Shown here piece after piece: positions 1-13,260 of a stretch of 64,000 nt of DNA; within the stretch, counting starts at the first letter, position 1; each line of letters opens with the position of its first letter. Location of the stretch: NCBI GenBank assembly GCA_036897485.1, contig JAYMTF010000002.1:62001-126000 (forward strand), in the 5' to 3' direction. The position numbers were made by a program, and so were the translations under genes. This DNA comes from Pelargonium nanum. Lineage: Eukaryota; Streptophyta; Magnoliopsida; Geraniales; Geraniaceae. The notes below the pieces were generated by a model. The model did not search any database, was not told where the DNA came from, and saw only the letters and a list, made by a program, of their open reading frames with translations.

Positions 1-1740
1 TAAAAGAAAAAAAATGAATTACTAGAATCACTATCGTTTTCAATAGATTTAAGTAAAATAAACTATATTTCATGGAATATAGTATAAAATACGGTGTAAA
101 GCGAAGCCAATTTTTTTAGAAGTTTGCCCAGGTTGTTTAAGTAATAGAAGTTGTTTCCTTCTAAATAGAGATTTTAGAAAACTTAAATAAAATAGGTGCT
201 TAGGTAGCTAGGGTATTAACCTTCTTGTTAGGAGTATTAGGATTCTGGAAGAAATTAGGTAGTAAATAAGTCTTCCCATGAGTTAAGGGTTTCTTACTTT
301 GCTTAGAATGTAGGCAAGCTTGCTTGTAAATAGTATGTACCTTTTTTTCTTTTAAGTAAGCTAAGAATTTCCTATTTAGTACATTAAAAGGAATCACTTC
401 AAAAGTTATGGAAATCGATCCTCAAGTTTTCTAAGTTTTATTACAAGTAAAGATCCTCCTCTTTTCTAAAGGAGGTTTTGTCGCACAAGGAAATCTGTCC
501 AAGGCTAAACTACTAAAACCAGGTCTTAAAAGGAGAATCCCTTCTTGAGAAAGAAGCTCCTATGAAAACTCCCCTTATATTACGAGTATCCACTACTTAA
601 TAGTCTGCTACCCTAGCCACAGGGCTTTTCTAAGGGCTTTAAAGTAGAAACAGAATTTAGGTCTTCTTATGCTAACTGGTACTTATCCTATGGTATTCCC
701 TATAAAGCCTATCGTACTTACTACCTTAGTATTCTATTCCGGTATTTGTTATAGCTAGTGAATAGATTTGTAATAGATATCCTAGGTAGTATAGTCTTGG
801 ATATTCCTCTTTCTTGGCTTAGGAGCTATTACTATAGAGAGAATTAAGCCTTGTAGTGAATGGGTTAATAGTTAAAAACGCCTTCCCTTATAACCTAACT
901 CCCTATCCATTTTTAATTCCTTAAACTTTAATAGAAGGACCCATATAAACTTAACTTGATCAGAAAGATAAGCAAACAGCCTCCCTTTTTAGAGTAATCC
1001 GCTAAACCTGTTAAGATGTAGACAGCAGATTGAATAGAAACTCTAGACACAGAACTTTTCTAAAGGTGTTTCTTTAAGAAACATAAAAAAACTGACTTAA
1101 CTTTGTCACTCTTATAAAAGCAGAACAAAAGTAAAACCTCGAATTATTTTGACTTTCTGACCTAGAATAGATTGATAGTAATGGACTCCCTCTTTATTAT
1201 ACGCCTTATTTATTAAGTGAAGCTTAGGTAACTAGAAAAACCCATGTCTTTCTAAATGAATTCTATTCCTTGTTTAGTAGAACTCTCTATACATACCGAG
1301 TCGGAAAACTCATTAGAAGTGCCTTACCAAAACATACCTACCCCTAAGATTTATTAAGACTCTTAGGAAACAAAAACAAACCTAGGTCAATAGGAGTGTT
1401 TCGAGAGGGGATTCTTTTACAAAGCAAATGAAACCCTAGAGTAATTTATTTACTGTTCAGCTTTTATAAAATTACTGAAACACTACGCAGCTAGGTTTAC
1501 ATTACAGGATTTTCTAGAATACCCAGGTACTTCACAAAAAGCACTCACTCACACAAAAGTAAGAACTCGCGGAAACTTCTTGGCTAACGCTTTTTACATA
1601 TGGGTTCTAGAATTCCACTTACGTCTCATCAAGACATCGCGGAGTAAAACGAAAATCACTTAGTATAGAATAAACTCAAATCGCACCCACTTTCTATATA
1701 AATTTACTTAGGTGAAACAATACTCCACGAGCTTCTAGCA
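1..1740. other. gene-free AT-rich stretch
   Basis: I see no gene here. The only frame above 60 codons (complement of 200-397) has no recognisable motif. The stretch carries one copy of the dispersed 10-mer (as AGGCAAGCTT at 312-321) and one GGANTCC heptamer (1183-1189). Stops are dense in all six frames. Confidence 0.7.
312..321 (-). repeat. dispersed 10-mer AAGCTTGCCT, copy 1 of 6
   Basis: Exact reverse-complement copy of AAGCTTGCCT. The other exact copies start at 3671(+), 14950(-), 18027(+), 25572(+) and 53411(+). Near copies lie at 61645(+) and about 60786(-). This copy and the one at 18027 share the longer context CAAGCAAGCTTGCCT. A chance estimate at this base composition is about 0.06 copies in the window, counting both strands. 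The function is unknown. It could be the core of an old degenerate repeat family or a protein-binding site. Confidence 0.6.
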
Positions 1741-1800
1741 TCGAACCATTTTGACGTTGAGTAGATCGAATGGTCGTAGGTTCAAATGCTACTGATCCGA
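1741..1800 (+). pseudogene. tRNA-like 3' half
   Basis: The T-arm is recognisable: stem GTAGG (1776-1780), loop TTCAAAT (1781-1787) and stem GCTAC (1788-1792), four of five pairs with a G53-G61 clash. A five-base variable region TGGTC precedes it and a seven-base acceptor strand TGATCCG follows. I find no matching 5' acceptor or D-arm upstream, and the anticodon arm does not pair in the canonical register. It resembles the 3' half of an organellar tRNA. The amino-acid identity cannot be read. Most likely a decayed gene; an edited or split tRNA is the alternative. Confidence 0.45.
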
Positions 1801-4800
1801 ATATCCAAAGCAAGATCCCGTATTTTTATTTCAACAATTCGATAGAAGTTTAGTTAGTACATAGTTTATAATCAGATAATAAGTTCGGTCTTTCCTTTTA
1901 TGTGGACTCTTTCCAATAGATATTTGCGGAGTCGACCTTTGAAATTGAAATAGAGCTAAAATCAGGATATATCTTTAAAACTGCCTGCAGGATTACTAAA
2001 ATACAGAAAATGAAAATCGATCCTTACACCACTATCTCGTATTACTAATTCGGGTTGAACTCAAAAAAATCAGGGTTTAATAATCATTTAATAGAAGCAT
2101 GCCGCATTGTTGTTAAGATGCCTAAAAAAGAAGTCTCTGAAAAGGGGTCGTCCTAACAAGAGTTTATTATAGGAAAATCCCGCACACTATTACTGCTAAA
2201 CGAGTACTAGAAGTTCTGCGTCACTAACACTAAAAGACTACCTTCGGTTATATACTATATATTCTTTGGAACTAACTCCCTAATAATGTATTTAATACTA
2301 ACCAACTTCCAGACGGAATACGCTTTACTATGAAGTATTTAAAAGGGGTAGTTATAACCGTAGTTGATTTTATCGTATTCTTGTAAATATTTTTATCGAA
2401 GCTATACCATGCCTTAGTGCACCTTTCATTTGAATTCTTTATACCGGCTAATTATCTGCTAAAAAACTAGGATACTACTAGACCATAGATGAAAATAAAC
2501 CGGGATCTACTACTGGACTACTTAACTCGTGGTAACCCGGCAAAAGCCTTGGCCGATATAGTACTGTAAACGAACCTCACTCTGTGGAATTAAAAGAAGT
2601 CCTTAGCTCAAAAAAAGGGAGTTAGTTGAGATCCCAACCTCATTAGATTGGGGTCCTTATATAATTATATAGCAGGGCTTATCCAACGCGAAACGAAAAT
2701 ACCTAAGGATATCATAATAGTGTATATAAAAAAATTATAGCGAAGTGTGTCAAAATGAGGGACTCCATATCTTGATTAAGAACCCTCTATTGTTTTTATA
2801 AGTATGACAGGGTTGAATTGTTTACTGCGTTACTAAGTGTCTGTACTCAACACAGTAGCATCAGGCTAAGGAAAATTGTCATTAAATATCTACTACAAGA
2901 ATTTTTACTATATTAAATAAGATATCATCCAGTTTTTATATCCATAAGAATATGAGTTGATTTTGTCTAGGAAAAGGGGTCTAATATCCAAGAAAAACTA
3001 CTAAATTTTAAGCCAAAGGAACTACTACGATTGCAGGAGCAATAGATGCGTTTACAAATGGGAGAATCAGGTATCGGTAGAGTCGTATACTTATACGTTA
3101 CTTAGATAATATCTGAATTATTTTGATCCTGTTGTGAAGTCTCGATATAGTTATCAAAAATAAAGTAAAAGATAACAAAATCACTTAATAAGGCTGAAAT
3201 AAGGCTGAAAGAATTTTATACCTGGGCCCTCTCATATTAACTTTAGTTACTACATGGTCATACCCCAGCTTTACTTTGTTGTTTAAAAAAGGGTAGTAAA
3301 CTGTCAATTAGTGTTAGCTTATTTTGAAGCTAATAAAGCAATCAGGGACCTCTTTTTCTAGGATATCTTATAACAACAATTCGATAGGGAGGGTGTCAAC
3401 TAACAAGCAAAAAAGGCCTTCTTTTTTAGGTTTTTTTATGTACTATATTTACCAGTTCCTAATCACAGCATTTCCCGTGTATAACTGGTCCTTACTTTGT
3501 TTGAAAAACTTAGTATATAGCAAGGGGGTTAAACTCTAGTTTTTATTATAAGGTTCCCTATGCCCTCCAAAACTATTAAAGTTAAGCAGAAGTCTTAATT
3601 AGGAGACGTTGAGATACGCAGTCATAACATCATAATAAGAGATTCTCGTAACAAAAAGGTAGAAAATAACAAGCTTGCCTTCGTTTCTTTAAATCTTGAA
3701 CCTATACTTTTTAGAGTAGGAAATTCTAATATATTTCCGAATCCTCGATGTACTATACTTAGACTAGTATGTATTAAGAATAAGTTATGAAAACATGAAA
3801 AGAAACTATAATAGTCCCTTTTTATGTGTAAAACACTATCTCACATGTGAATATTAAAACCTTTACTCATGCAAACTGGGGAAAAGTATTCAAAACGGCA
3901 TCTTTTACTGAGGCTTAGTTTATTTAATTGTCATCAAGAATTCGCGTTACGTAGGAGTACATAAAGGGTGCTTAAAAGGAGCATATCTTTGAACAAATCT
4001 TTAAGGAAAAACAAAGTATAGTAAGACCAATTCATAGTCCTCTAATTTTTAAAAATAACTAAGACTGAGATAAATTTGTTCATTACATTTACTGAAGAGC
4101 CACGCCAAACTAAATTTTATTAGATACAGGGTAAAACGTAGAAACTTTTTTGGTTAGTATATCAGTGCATTTTAGCTTGTTCTATTTAACTAATTAAGTT
4201 ATCTCCTTACTTATAAGAGGGCCGCTCCTTATGCATGAATAAGTTTCTTTGAAGAGCTTTAAACTAAGGGGCACCCTTTAAAGATTAATTATATCTTCAT
4301 TTTTTTCAATCCTAAAATTCTATTAATATAAACACAAAAATTATAGATACATTTTAGTTTATCTAATTACCAGTCTTACCTATATAATAGAAATCGCTTT
4401 ATGTAAAAATGCATATTTTCATTTATTGGGGTACCTTATTTTATAATACTATCATGCATATTTTACCCAGAATTTTTTATACCAGATTACTTATCTTACT
4501 AGTAATTTTAGGGGTTGACCCAGATGTACAATTCTATAATTGGAGATTCAGATTAATTCCCAAATCCAGAAAAGAAAACTTAACCATAGGATAGGCGGCT
4601 GCTAACTATTAGTAATAGACTTGCTTTTGGCTTTATAGTTACTTAAAAAAACCTATGGATAAATTGAGAGAACCTGTGAGTTACTAAGATCCCTCATTAG
4701 TATTATGTAGTGAATTCTAATGTGTTAGGTAACCCTTTTAAAATTGCCTAACTAGGATTCATAACGTTTGTTAGGTCTCCCAACAAAGGATTTGGATGAG

Positions 4801-5600
4801 TAATTTTTTTTATCTTAAACTTATGTTTTTGTTAAACTAGCTACTTTATACTATGTGCCATAAACTCTGCAACTTTACGTATTAAATTAAGTACTTCTCA
4901 ATATGTCACCCCTATATCTTATCTATATTTCTTTATTTAACGATAGCAATTGGGTCGAAATACACGTCCTATCCCAACTAAGGGTTCTTATTATATTTCA
5001 AAAAAAGTTGAGAATACCTTTAGCCTTGGCTGTTCTTAAGGGCTCCCTAACAAGCCTAGCTGTACCGCTTTTTTCTACGGTATTTTAGGATTTTATTACT
5101 TAAAATGCTGCTTTGTGGAACACTTTTTCTTAACAGCCATAGGCTAAAAACTTGCTTTTAATAAAAGTACTAGTTATACATAACAAGTGGTTAATTAAGT
5201 GGAAGACTTTAATAGGGGGCATAAATAATATGCTTTTCTACAGCCCGGTCTAGAAGATAGAATAACAAAAAAAAGAAAGTCCTATCTAAGGTTAAGCAAT
5301 TTATTTCTTAGAGGCGAAAAGAGCAACTTATTGATAATTTTTCTCTCCCTTTTTGGTTGTTTAGAGGAGCTCTCCCAGGGTTCCAGTTATTTCTATTTCT
5401 CAAATGTCAAGTTAAAGGATACCTCTGCTTCTAGCCGCAGCTACAAGACTTCTATATTATCTGGAATCGGCGATCCAAACTTTTTACATCTCGATATTAT
5501 AAAGGGTGCCTTACTGCTCTGTACTTTAAACTGTAGGAGACCCAAGAAACTTCAAAAAGACAAATCGTAAACAATGTTAAAAGAAAGCCCTAGAAGTCAA
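1801..5600. other. gene-free stretch
   Basis: No gene is supported. Frames at 3324-3539, 4409-4594, 4903-5088 and 5331-5570 (61-79 codons) encode no motif I know and have no regular upstream signal. The stretch holds an 11-bp tandem duplication (3189-3210), one copy of the dispersed 10-mer (3671-3680) and one GGANTCC site (2760-2766). Confidence 0.65.
3189..3210. repeat. 11-bp tandem duplication
   Basis: The unit TAAGGCTGAAA occurs twice head to tail with no mismatch. It is probably a replication-slippage product. It lies in non-coding sequence and has no evident role. Confidence 0.8.
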
Positions 5601-7950
5601 TTATGAATAAGGTTAGGACAGTAAATCGGGGAAAAAAAGGCTGTTTTCTTCCCGATCTAGAAATAGTAAAATAAAGAGGGAAAAAATAATTAGAAAGTTC
5701 ATTTGAGTTCTCGTTTAAGTAATAAGTAATTGAGGGACTGTAATATAAAGACTAAGAAGAGGTTTGCTTTTAAGAAAGGTACAGTCCTCCTGTTCTGCTT
5801 TAGTACCTGGGGGCTCAGTTAAAAAAAAAGAGTAAAGCTGGGAGTATTCTCTTATTTGTGTTTCTGTATTCCGATTAAGCATTCAGGGAATAATAAGGTA
5901 AGGAGTCTTTTAAAGGGCTATCCATTTTCCTTTTTGGTCGAGGGTAGTTATAGCTTTTATCTACAGAAAAGAGGGGTTTTTTAGGTACAGATTTTTCTTT
6001 AAGAAAGTAATTGTGAGATTAGAACCCTTGTCTTACGACAGCCTTAAAAGGATATTCCTAAGATTTCCTTTTTAAGATATAATTTAAGGAGTTTATCTTA
6101 TAGAGGACTTGAACTCTTGTTACCAGGGTCTTTAGAGGTCAGTTTCTGTTAAATGAAAAGTATCTGCTAAAAGGGAGAAGTTGCTATTGTGTTCCTTTTG
6201 CTTCTAGGTTTCTGATTTCAGATAGTAAGAACTGCGGCTTTAGTAAGGAATTCGCAGTAAATGAAATGGGGGCGGTGTAGAGCTAAGGGAGAGTTTTGTA
6301 CTAAGGAGCTTATTAAGTGTCTTGGTGTTTCAAAAGGTTTTTGAGTCTTAAGAAAATGGGTATGTAAAAGGTATGACTGTACTATTAGAATACTCTAAGA
6401 CCTTAACTTTCCTCTGGTACCCCGCGGTCAGTAACAATGACTTCTTCCGAATCTCTATGGGTTTTATCCTCTTTTCACGATAAGAACAAGGAAAGGAGCA
6501 AGAGATAATAACCTTAACAACTGCAATACTCTATTACAACTAAGTATAATACAATAGATATATTGTATACCCATAATTTAAGAATAGATATACTGGGTAA
6601 TCTAGTAATCCCTACAATTTTCTAATAAGTATAGGGAGTCTAGCTTATAGGAAGAGGACTACTGCTAAGAAAGTTATAGCTCTAATAAAGAAGACTAAGA
6701 AAGCTATCGTGAAGGTAGAGATACAGATACAGAGTAACATTATCAAGACAGTTATTTTTATCAAGAGGAAGGTTTTAGTTCTAAAAAGTCGAGTTATTCA
6801 GATTAAGAGTATGAGGATTACAAGTCTGGAGAAAGGCTTAGGTTATAAGAAAGCAGTTATAGGTAGGAGTATGAATAAGAAAAAAAGTATGAGTAAGAAG
6901 AGTAGGAAAGGAAGTAAGCGAGGGCTTTTCTCTTACTTTTCCGGGCAATCTTATAAACAAAGAAGTCTTTTTTAGCTGTATTTTTCTTAAACCTTAAAAG
7001 CCATCCCTAAAGATCAGAAAAAAGGTAGTAAAAACATAGTAAATATCGACTTTAAAAGTCTCTGGTATACCCCAAAAGACTCCTAAACTGGCAATAAAGG
7101 ATATTCTAGAGAGTTACTTGGGGATTCTTTGGTTTCATATTTATTAGTTGTCCTTAGCCTTTTGAAAGTATTTACTTGTTATGTATAATTCAGCTAAGAG
7201 GGTAGGTCTAGGAAGTAGGCATATAAAACAAGGTACGCAGTTGGTGTTGATTATAGGTATTCCTGTTCTATCTATAACTAGATATTATCTTCTTAATTAA
7301 GGCTTATTCCTCTAATCTAGCAGTAACGACTAAAGCAAAAGAGGAATATTCCCTAAACAGCTATACCTATAACTAAGAAGATTATAAGGTTATAGGACTA
7401 CAACTCTTGTATTGCTTTATTCTTCCTAAAAGGACTCAATTTAAAGTAGGAAGTCATAAGGAACTAAAGGGCAAAGGAATTTAAGAGTTTTCCTCTACCT
7501 CTAGTAGGTAACTAAATTGACAAGGAGTCCTTCTTATTTGTTTGTTACTCAGGATAGAAGGAAGTAGGCTTAGCTAGAATTGAAAGGAATCTAGACACTA
7601 CAAGTAAAGTAGTTCCTATTTTTTCTTTTTTCTTTATTAGTTAAAGCAGATATGTAGCTCTAAATGTAGGAGTTTCCCTGTTCTGTATTGCTTATTTGGT
7701 AGCCACCCCAGTCCGTAAAAGGAAGAGGTTTAGCCTAAACCGGGTTTTTGATAAAGGCAGGAAATAAAAAGTCTATCTGATTAGTAGCTTCCAGGTTATA
7801 AGAAAACAGGTATATTAAATTAAAGGTAAGAAGGTTAAGTAGTTGCTTTATCGTCCCTTTGGTTTCACGTTTCTGATTCCAGATAATAAAGATGCTAGGG
7901 AATGAGTGAGTAGAGAACCAAGTAAGTCGGTTAAGTTATAAACTTTTCTT
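5600..7950. other. purine-rich (+ strand) low-complexity domain
   Basis: The plus strand here is dominated by A and G, with loosely repeated words such as AAGAAAG, CTAAGAAAG and GTATGARTAAG, most densely at about 6645-6920. It contains the longest frame of the window (6709-6975(+), 88 codons). That product is mostly Lys, Ser, Ile and Arg, as expected from translating purine-rich DNA, and I recognise no domain in it. A small basic protein cannot be excluded but nothing supports one. A pyrimidine-rich stretch of similar texture at about 50.9-52.9 kb looks like this domain on the other strand. Confidence 0.5.
7251..7386. repeat. cluster of imperfect inverted repeats
   Basis: Three pairs of inverted segments overlap in about 135 bp: 7251-7260 with 7363-7372 (10 bp, perfect), 7283-7299 with 7370-7386 (15 of 17), and 7305-7313 with 7340-7348 (9 bp, perfect). 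The second and third are nested; the first and second compete for 7370-7372. The element could form a long imperfect hairpin or alternative folds. It may be an eroded palindromic element. Confidence 0.55.
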
Positions 7951-10900
7951 TACAGGCGTCCCAGACAATAGGTTATACCACAATATGGAAAGCTTTCTAA
8001 TTAACCATGTATCTACTCTTTAGTAGGCGTTAAGAGTAACTAGGATCCGTCGAGCATTTAGTTTTATATCTATTCTGTCTGTAAGTGTACCAGATCCCTG
8101 TATATTTTAATCCATTCTTTTAAGTACTAATTATAATAAGGAACCTTAGAAAAGTAAGAACTTCCCGGTTAGAGCCAAAGCTTCAAACTAGTTGTGTAAG
8201 TAGTTCAAAAAAATCCTTGGTATTGTTAATTAAAGGAGTTAAAGACCAGGTAGGGCTTTTTTTAGTATCCTAAAGCTTTAAATTTAGAGAATTGAAAGTC
8301 TGTGTCGTATTTATAAAAAGAAAGTAGAGAATGCAAATGTCTTATATTTGATTGTATCAAAAATCCCGCTTATATTTACTGGTAATTGAGGAGAAGCTCA
8401 AGAAGACTTAATCTTTCCGCGCAGAAATTCCTTGCTTTGTCTTGTAACTAGGGGTTACACTATACCCCTATGAATCCTACGACTCTAACTCTGAGAAAAG
8501 TTCTAGGACTATTCTGTCTAAGTAAAATAATCTACGACATCTGTTTCTGATCAAGTCTCTCTCAGGTAAATTCTTATTTAAACTTGTGGGTATTTAAAAA
8601 TAAGAGTAGGCCCCCTATTCTGGTAATTATACCATTCCTTACCCTAATACTAGGGTTCTTCTAAAAGCTACAAGTTTTAAAAGCTCTCATTTTTGCCAAA
8701 TCTAATAGCTGGTCCTTTTAAAGTTTAGAAAGAATCGAGGAGATATCATGTAAAAAAGAGCGTTGCTATTACGAGCTTTTATCTAAAGAGAGTACACTTA
8801 TCCGATAAGGCTTAGAAAGCTTACGATTACTCTTTTTAATCACTTTGAACAAAATACCCCAACTTATTTCAATTAAAAGCCAAAGGAAATACTATGGTTT
8901 ACGCTTATTTATAACACATCTTATTAACGTGTCTACTAGTATATTAGAGTTTTTTCGCTTTATAAAAATTATAAGTTTCGTGGATATTTCTTAGTTAGTG
9001 ATTCCTTTTTTTTATGCTACCGAGATACGTCTTTAGTTTAGTTTTAATCCTTCGTTTTTTCTTTACAAAAGTATTCTTCAACAAGACGCGTTTATCTTTA
9101 ATATAAGCGCAAAATCTAGGTAATATATGGAATCCTATACTCTGAAAACTTATTACTTAGTACTTATTTAGTATAACAAACAGCCCCTTAAAGAGTAAAA
9201 CTCTATGGACACAAAACCTTGGGATTTACGTTCCAATAAGGCTGCCAGTAATACAGTAATACGGGAGTCTACCTAAATAGAGTTTCAGTTAGCTTGTTTC
9301 TTAAAAATGTTTATTTAGAAAAGAAGGTATTGTACTTATTTACTTACTGGGATTTCTAAAAAATTCCTTGTACTAAAGTAAGATAATAAAGTAATAAAAC
9401 CCGAATTTCCTAAAGAAAAAGGTATAACAAATATACTCTAATCCTATAAACCCCATTTACAAATTAAAGTTGCCTCTATAAATATTATTTATTAAAAAGC
9501 CTACTTACTGAAACTAATAAGGGAAAGATGTACTCTTATTACCTATATCCTATATTTTCCTGGTAAGTCATCCTATATCTCATTATTATTCCAATTACCA
9601 ACACCTAATACAGAAAACTAAGCAACAAGAACAACTAAAGCAATTAAGAAAGTAGCTACGTTAAAAAGGCATCTATATTCTGAAGTACCATTTTAATAAT
9701 AAGTTATTAGCTACACTTTAGAACTTAAGGAATTATAGAGGCTCTTTTATCCATATTCAAACTACTACTAAAGAATAAAGAAAGTGAAATAAATCTTCCT
9801 AAGATTGGCACCTATAGAAACCAATTTACAAGGCTAAACCAGTTTACCTTATTTTATTAGGAGTGTATTGCTCCAGTCCTAAATTTAGGGTAGATAAACC
9901 TATTAAAGTTAGATTTTACTTTCCGAAAGGGTGTCTTACAATCTCCTTTTTTATAGATCGAAGTTGGGTTACCTAAAGTACTCAGGTACTAGAAAAAGGG
10001 GCTGAAAGGAAAGTAAGTTTTTGTTTTAGGAAATGAAGTTTAAAGGACTCAGTTTAGCAAATTCATTTCTATGTTAGTAGAGATAAATTAGCGTAGTAAT
10101 TACCCCTTACTATATATTACAGAATATACAGACTGAGAATCCCCACCTGCTAAAAAGGGATTTGTTTGCTTAATAAAGCTTAGGCTAGCTTATGTAGTAA
10201 AAATTATAGGCAATTCTTTATGCTTTTAGGAAATCCCCTTAGAATGAGACCTATACCTTTCATATTCCATAGCCCAGATAAGGTAGGTTTTAGAACTATA
10301 TATATCTTTTTCGAGCTAGGATTTGAGAGTCAACCCTGTATTTGCCTAAACAAACCCTTTTAATCTACCCCAGCTAAGAAATATAAGAGATATTTGCTAT
10401 ATGAGGATAGGGCTCCTTAGAAAGATCGGTTTATTGCCTCGTCCTAAACGGTATCCATACACCCGAGCCATCCGTTCATACTATGCACAAGTGTAAGACT
10501 GACCTGATTTAAAAGGAGGAAATGGATTCTATATTTAGTGAAATGTACTAAACAAGATACATAGCCAGCTTTTTTTATTAAGGGTAATCTTATTAATGTC
10601 ACGGGAAAAGAGGCAGTCAAGTATTATATGTTATATCAAATTATAACTAAAGTAAGGGTACTTGTCTCTTTTTTAGCAGACTTTTGATAAATGAGGATCC
10701 CGCGAAAATTAATTTTTGAAAAAGGCGATATGCCAAATGAGAAAGCAAGGCGTAGCTTATGGGTTTTTACCGAGAGTAGTACTTTCTTCTTATTCCTACC
10801 ACGGTATTACTTAATTGGTTATAGTGGCTATATTCCTTGTTTTCACATAAAGTAAAATAAGAGAGGGTAGGGGCAATTTAATAACTGGAGTAAGCCTTTT

Positions 10901-12108
10901 CGAGAATGGAATTTACCTTAACTAAAGGGGAGTGCGTATTTAGATTCAGAAAATTCTGGAATAGCTGTGAGTGGACATAGAGTATAATCTCCGGAAGCCT
11001 CCTGTATCTGTTGACATTTAAAAATGCGAATTATATCCCATTCTAGAGTATGTTGCAGTAGAATTTAATTTCTTAACCCTAAAATATTACTCGTTTTTCT
11101 CGAGGCTCAAAATCTAGGGAGCTTTTAGATTTTACCAGGAGTTAAAAAAGGAAGTCTAAGTGAAACATTATCTCAACGCAGCAATCCCTTTTAGTGGACT
11201 TACCCCAGTGTCTATCCAGAGAATCTATTAGCTCAACCTTACTCACCTAAAAAAATTTAAAGGGTTGGTGTTCTAAGCTAAGATAGAAAATACTTAGTCT
11301 TTATAGTATGTGAAATTCTGATTTATGAAAAAAGAAAGCTTTGGCGTGTGGATGGTTTCCCAGCTCAATAAAGTGACTAAGACTAAGCAAAACTAAACTC
11401 ATATTTTTTGTGGTTCTAAAATTCTGTTAATGACAGTTACCCGGTATACATATGACTAGCAGCATTTTGGGGAAGTTACAGAAAACTCATTTAGAGTGGT
11501 AACCTCTAAAGGAACTCCTACCTAAATACTTAGGACTCTCGAGCCGGATTCCCCACGATATTATTTCACCCCTTCTGGCGACGGGTTCTCAAGCAATGCT
11601 TGTCTTTTGTATAGAATAAATCCATGTAAGATACTCCCGTATAGAAAACAAGTTTCCATAAATCCCATGATGGCGGGCCAAATACATCAATAAAAGGAGC
11701 ACTGGAGAGATGAATAGAGTTCCATAGCCTTGTGATTTCTGGATAATAACCAGCCAAAAAGATAATCTTTACTAAATAGTTTTTACTTTGATCTGTAAGT
11801 CTTTTGTATGGAGCTTTGGCTCACCCCCTCCTAACCTTACTCATTACTATAAAAATCCTTAGTAAGTATAGGTCTGAGGTCAGATTGTAGAAACCAAAGC
11901 AGCTAAGGTGATTTAACTTTAACTAATAACATTTCGAATTATTCTTACTTTCGGGGTAATTAAAAAGTCCAATACGAGATACACACATTAAGATTTTATA
12001 CGGGTACAATAAAATAGAGACCCCCTTCTACTTGAGGAAAGTGAGTACTTGACTCTGTCGGAAACCCTCATTGTTGATTTGTAGTTAAGCTTTTACGTAG
12101 CTATGTAA
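7950..12108. other. gene-free stretch
   Basis: No gene or RNA is supported. The one frame above 60 codons (complement of 11566-11757) shows no motif. It contains an 8-bp tandem duplication at 9247-9262 (AGTAATAC twice) and GGANTCC sites at 9129 and 11546. Confidence 0.65.
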
Positions 12109-12180
12109 TAGCGCCGAGGAGATTCGAACCTTTGACACTCGGAAAAAAGAAGCTACGCTTTACCGGCAAAATTGAGTGTT
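12109..12180 (-). pseudogene. tRNA-like element, possible UUU anticodon
   Basis: Read on the minus strand, the spacing from the D-arm to the discriminator is canonical. A D-loop-like GCCGGTAAAGC is followed by one base, then a 17-base anticodon region with loop TCTTTTT (12144-12150). A five-base variable region GTGTC, a T-arm AAAGG / TTCGAAT / CTCCT and acceptor strand CGGCGCT follow. The stems are poor: the anticodon stem pairs at two of five positions, the T-stem has A-C oppositions, and no 5' acceptor partner is found. If the register is right the anticodon would be TTT (Lys), with C in place of T33. Most likely a decayed tRNA gene. Confidence 0.4.
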
Positions 12181-13194
12181 GGATTGTACTACTCAATTAT
12201 TTACTATATATACGAGGTGACTCATCGTAATGGCGGGCTATTCCGAAAGAGTGAGACAATTAAGATAATAGAGATGTTTATTTAAGTGATTCCGATTAAT
12301 AAAAACTCCACAGCACAGCGTATCATACGGCGAAATCAAAAATAACAATTACTATTAAATACGGAACTTTAAATAAAATAAGGGAATAAAGAGCTCTTTT
12401 TTAGCAAGCACCTTTGATATCTTACATAAATCGAATTTTTAGGGGCTTCCTATGGCGTCTCATTAAGACAAGAATTATAATGCTTATATAGCAAATGGGA
12501 AGAAGGGATGTAAAAGCTAGGACCCTGATCAAAATCTAGCTAGTTTCGTTTTGTACTAGAGCAACGATTATTCTATATAAAATATAATTAGAGTTTCCGG
12601 TTTTTTGAAAGAATAGCACAATACCACTGCAGGTAAGCGTCTGGAGTAAGAAGCCCTTAATTATGTGTAATTCGAGAAACATAGGAATAATACAGGACAG
12701 ATAACCCCAGATAATATGCTTTTGCTTCTTTACATATCGTGTGTAACTCGTGAAAACGGGTTATACGCTCTTAATTAAATAGTTTCCTTTTTATTCCATA
12801 TTCTTTAAAAAACGAAAGTCTTTTTTCGAAGGATTCCTTTGTGTTGGTAGTAAGTAACAGTATCTATAATGAAGAGCTTTTCGGTTCTGTCTTTAACAAA
12901 AAAACTTATTATAATATCCACAGTACCCGTAAAAATTTAATTAGCTACTGATGGGACTGTTCCAAAAGATTGAGCACTGACTAAGATAAGTACAACAGAG
13001 CTCCTATAACTAGTAATATAAGGGTTCCGTTTTGTCCCCGAGTTATAGGCTGCCTTACATCATATGCTTTACTCTTGAAAACTCTCTTTATCTTATGTTT
13101 AGAAGGGTTATAGCTTTATATCTTCACTTCGACTGAGTAGAAAATTCTCTTAACCACAAAGACTATTAACTTTACATTTTATAATAAACAGACT

Positions 13195-13260
13195 CTTGTT
13201 CTATACGATTTGAACCTATGAAATGCTTAGAAATTCCTGTGAAATTCACCAGAAGGACAG
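13195..13260 (-). pseudogene. tRNA-like element with G52-G62 T-stem
   Basis: On the minus strand the T-arm is ATAGG / TTCAAAT / CGTAT (13203-13219). Four of five pairs form and the fifth is G52 facing G62. The acceptor strand AGAACAA can pair at five of seven positions with CTGTCCT (complement of 13254-13260), giving a 66-nt molecule shorter than a normal tRNA. The D and anticodon regions do not fold convincingly, so no identity can be assigned. It shares the C61-G62 signature with the intact trnC and with the element at 55388-55460. Confidence 0.4.

Noticed and set aside
5331-5570. 79-codon frame
   Set aside because: No recognisable motif, no consistent upstream signal, and the length is within chance for the window.
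6102-6117. T-arm-like AGAGGACTTGAACTCT on the minus strand
   Set aside because: One G of the GGTTC core is missing, and no anticodon arm or acceptor is found nearby.
6709-6975. Longest frame, 88 codons, basic Lys/Ser/Ile/Arg-rich product
   Set aside because: The composition follows from purine-rich low-complexity DNA, no domain is recognisable, and frames of this length are expected by chance.
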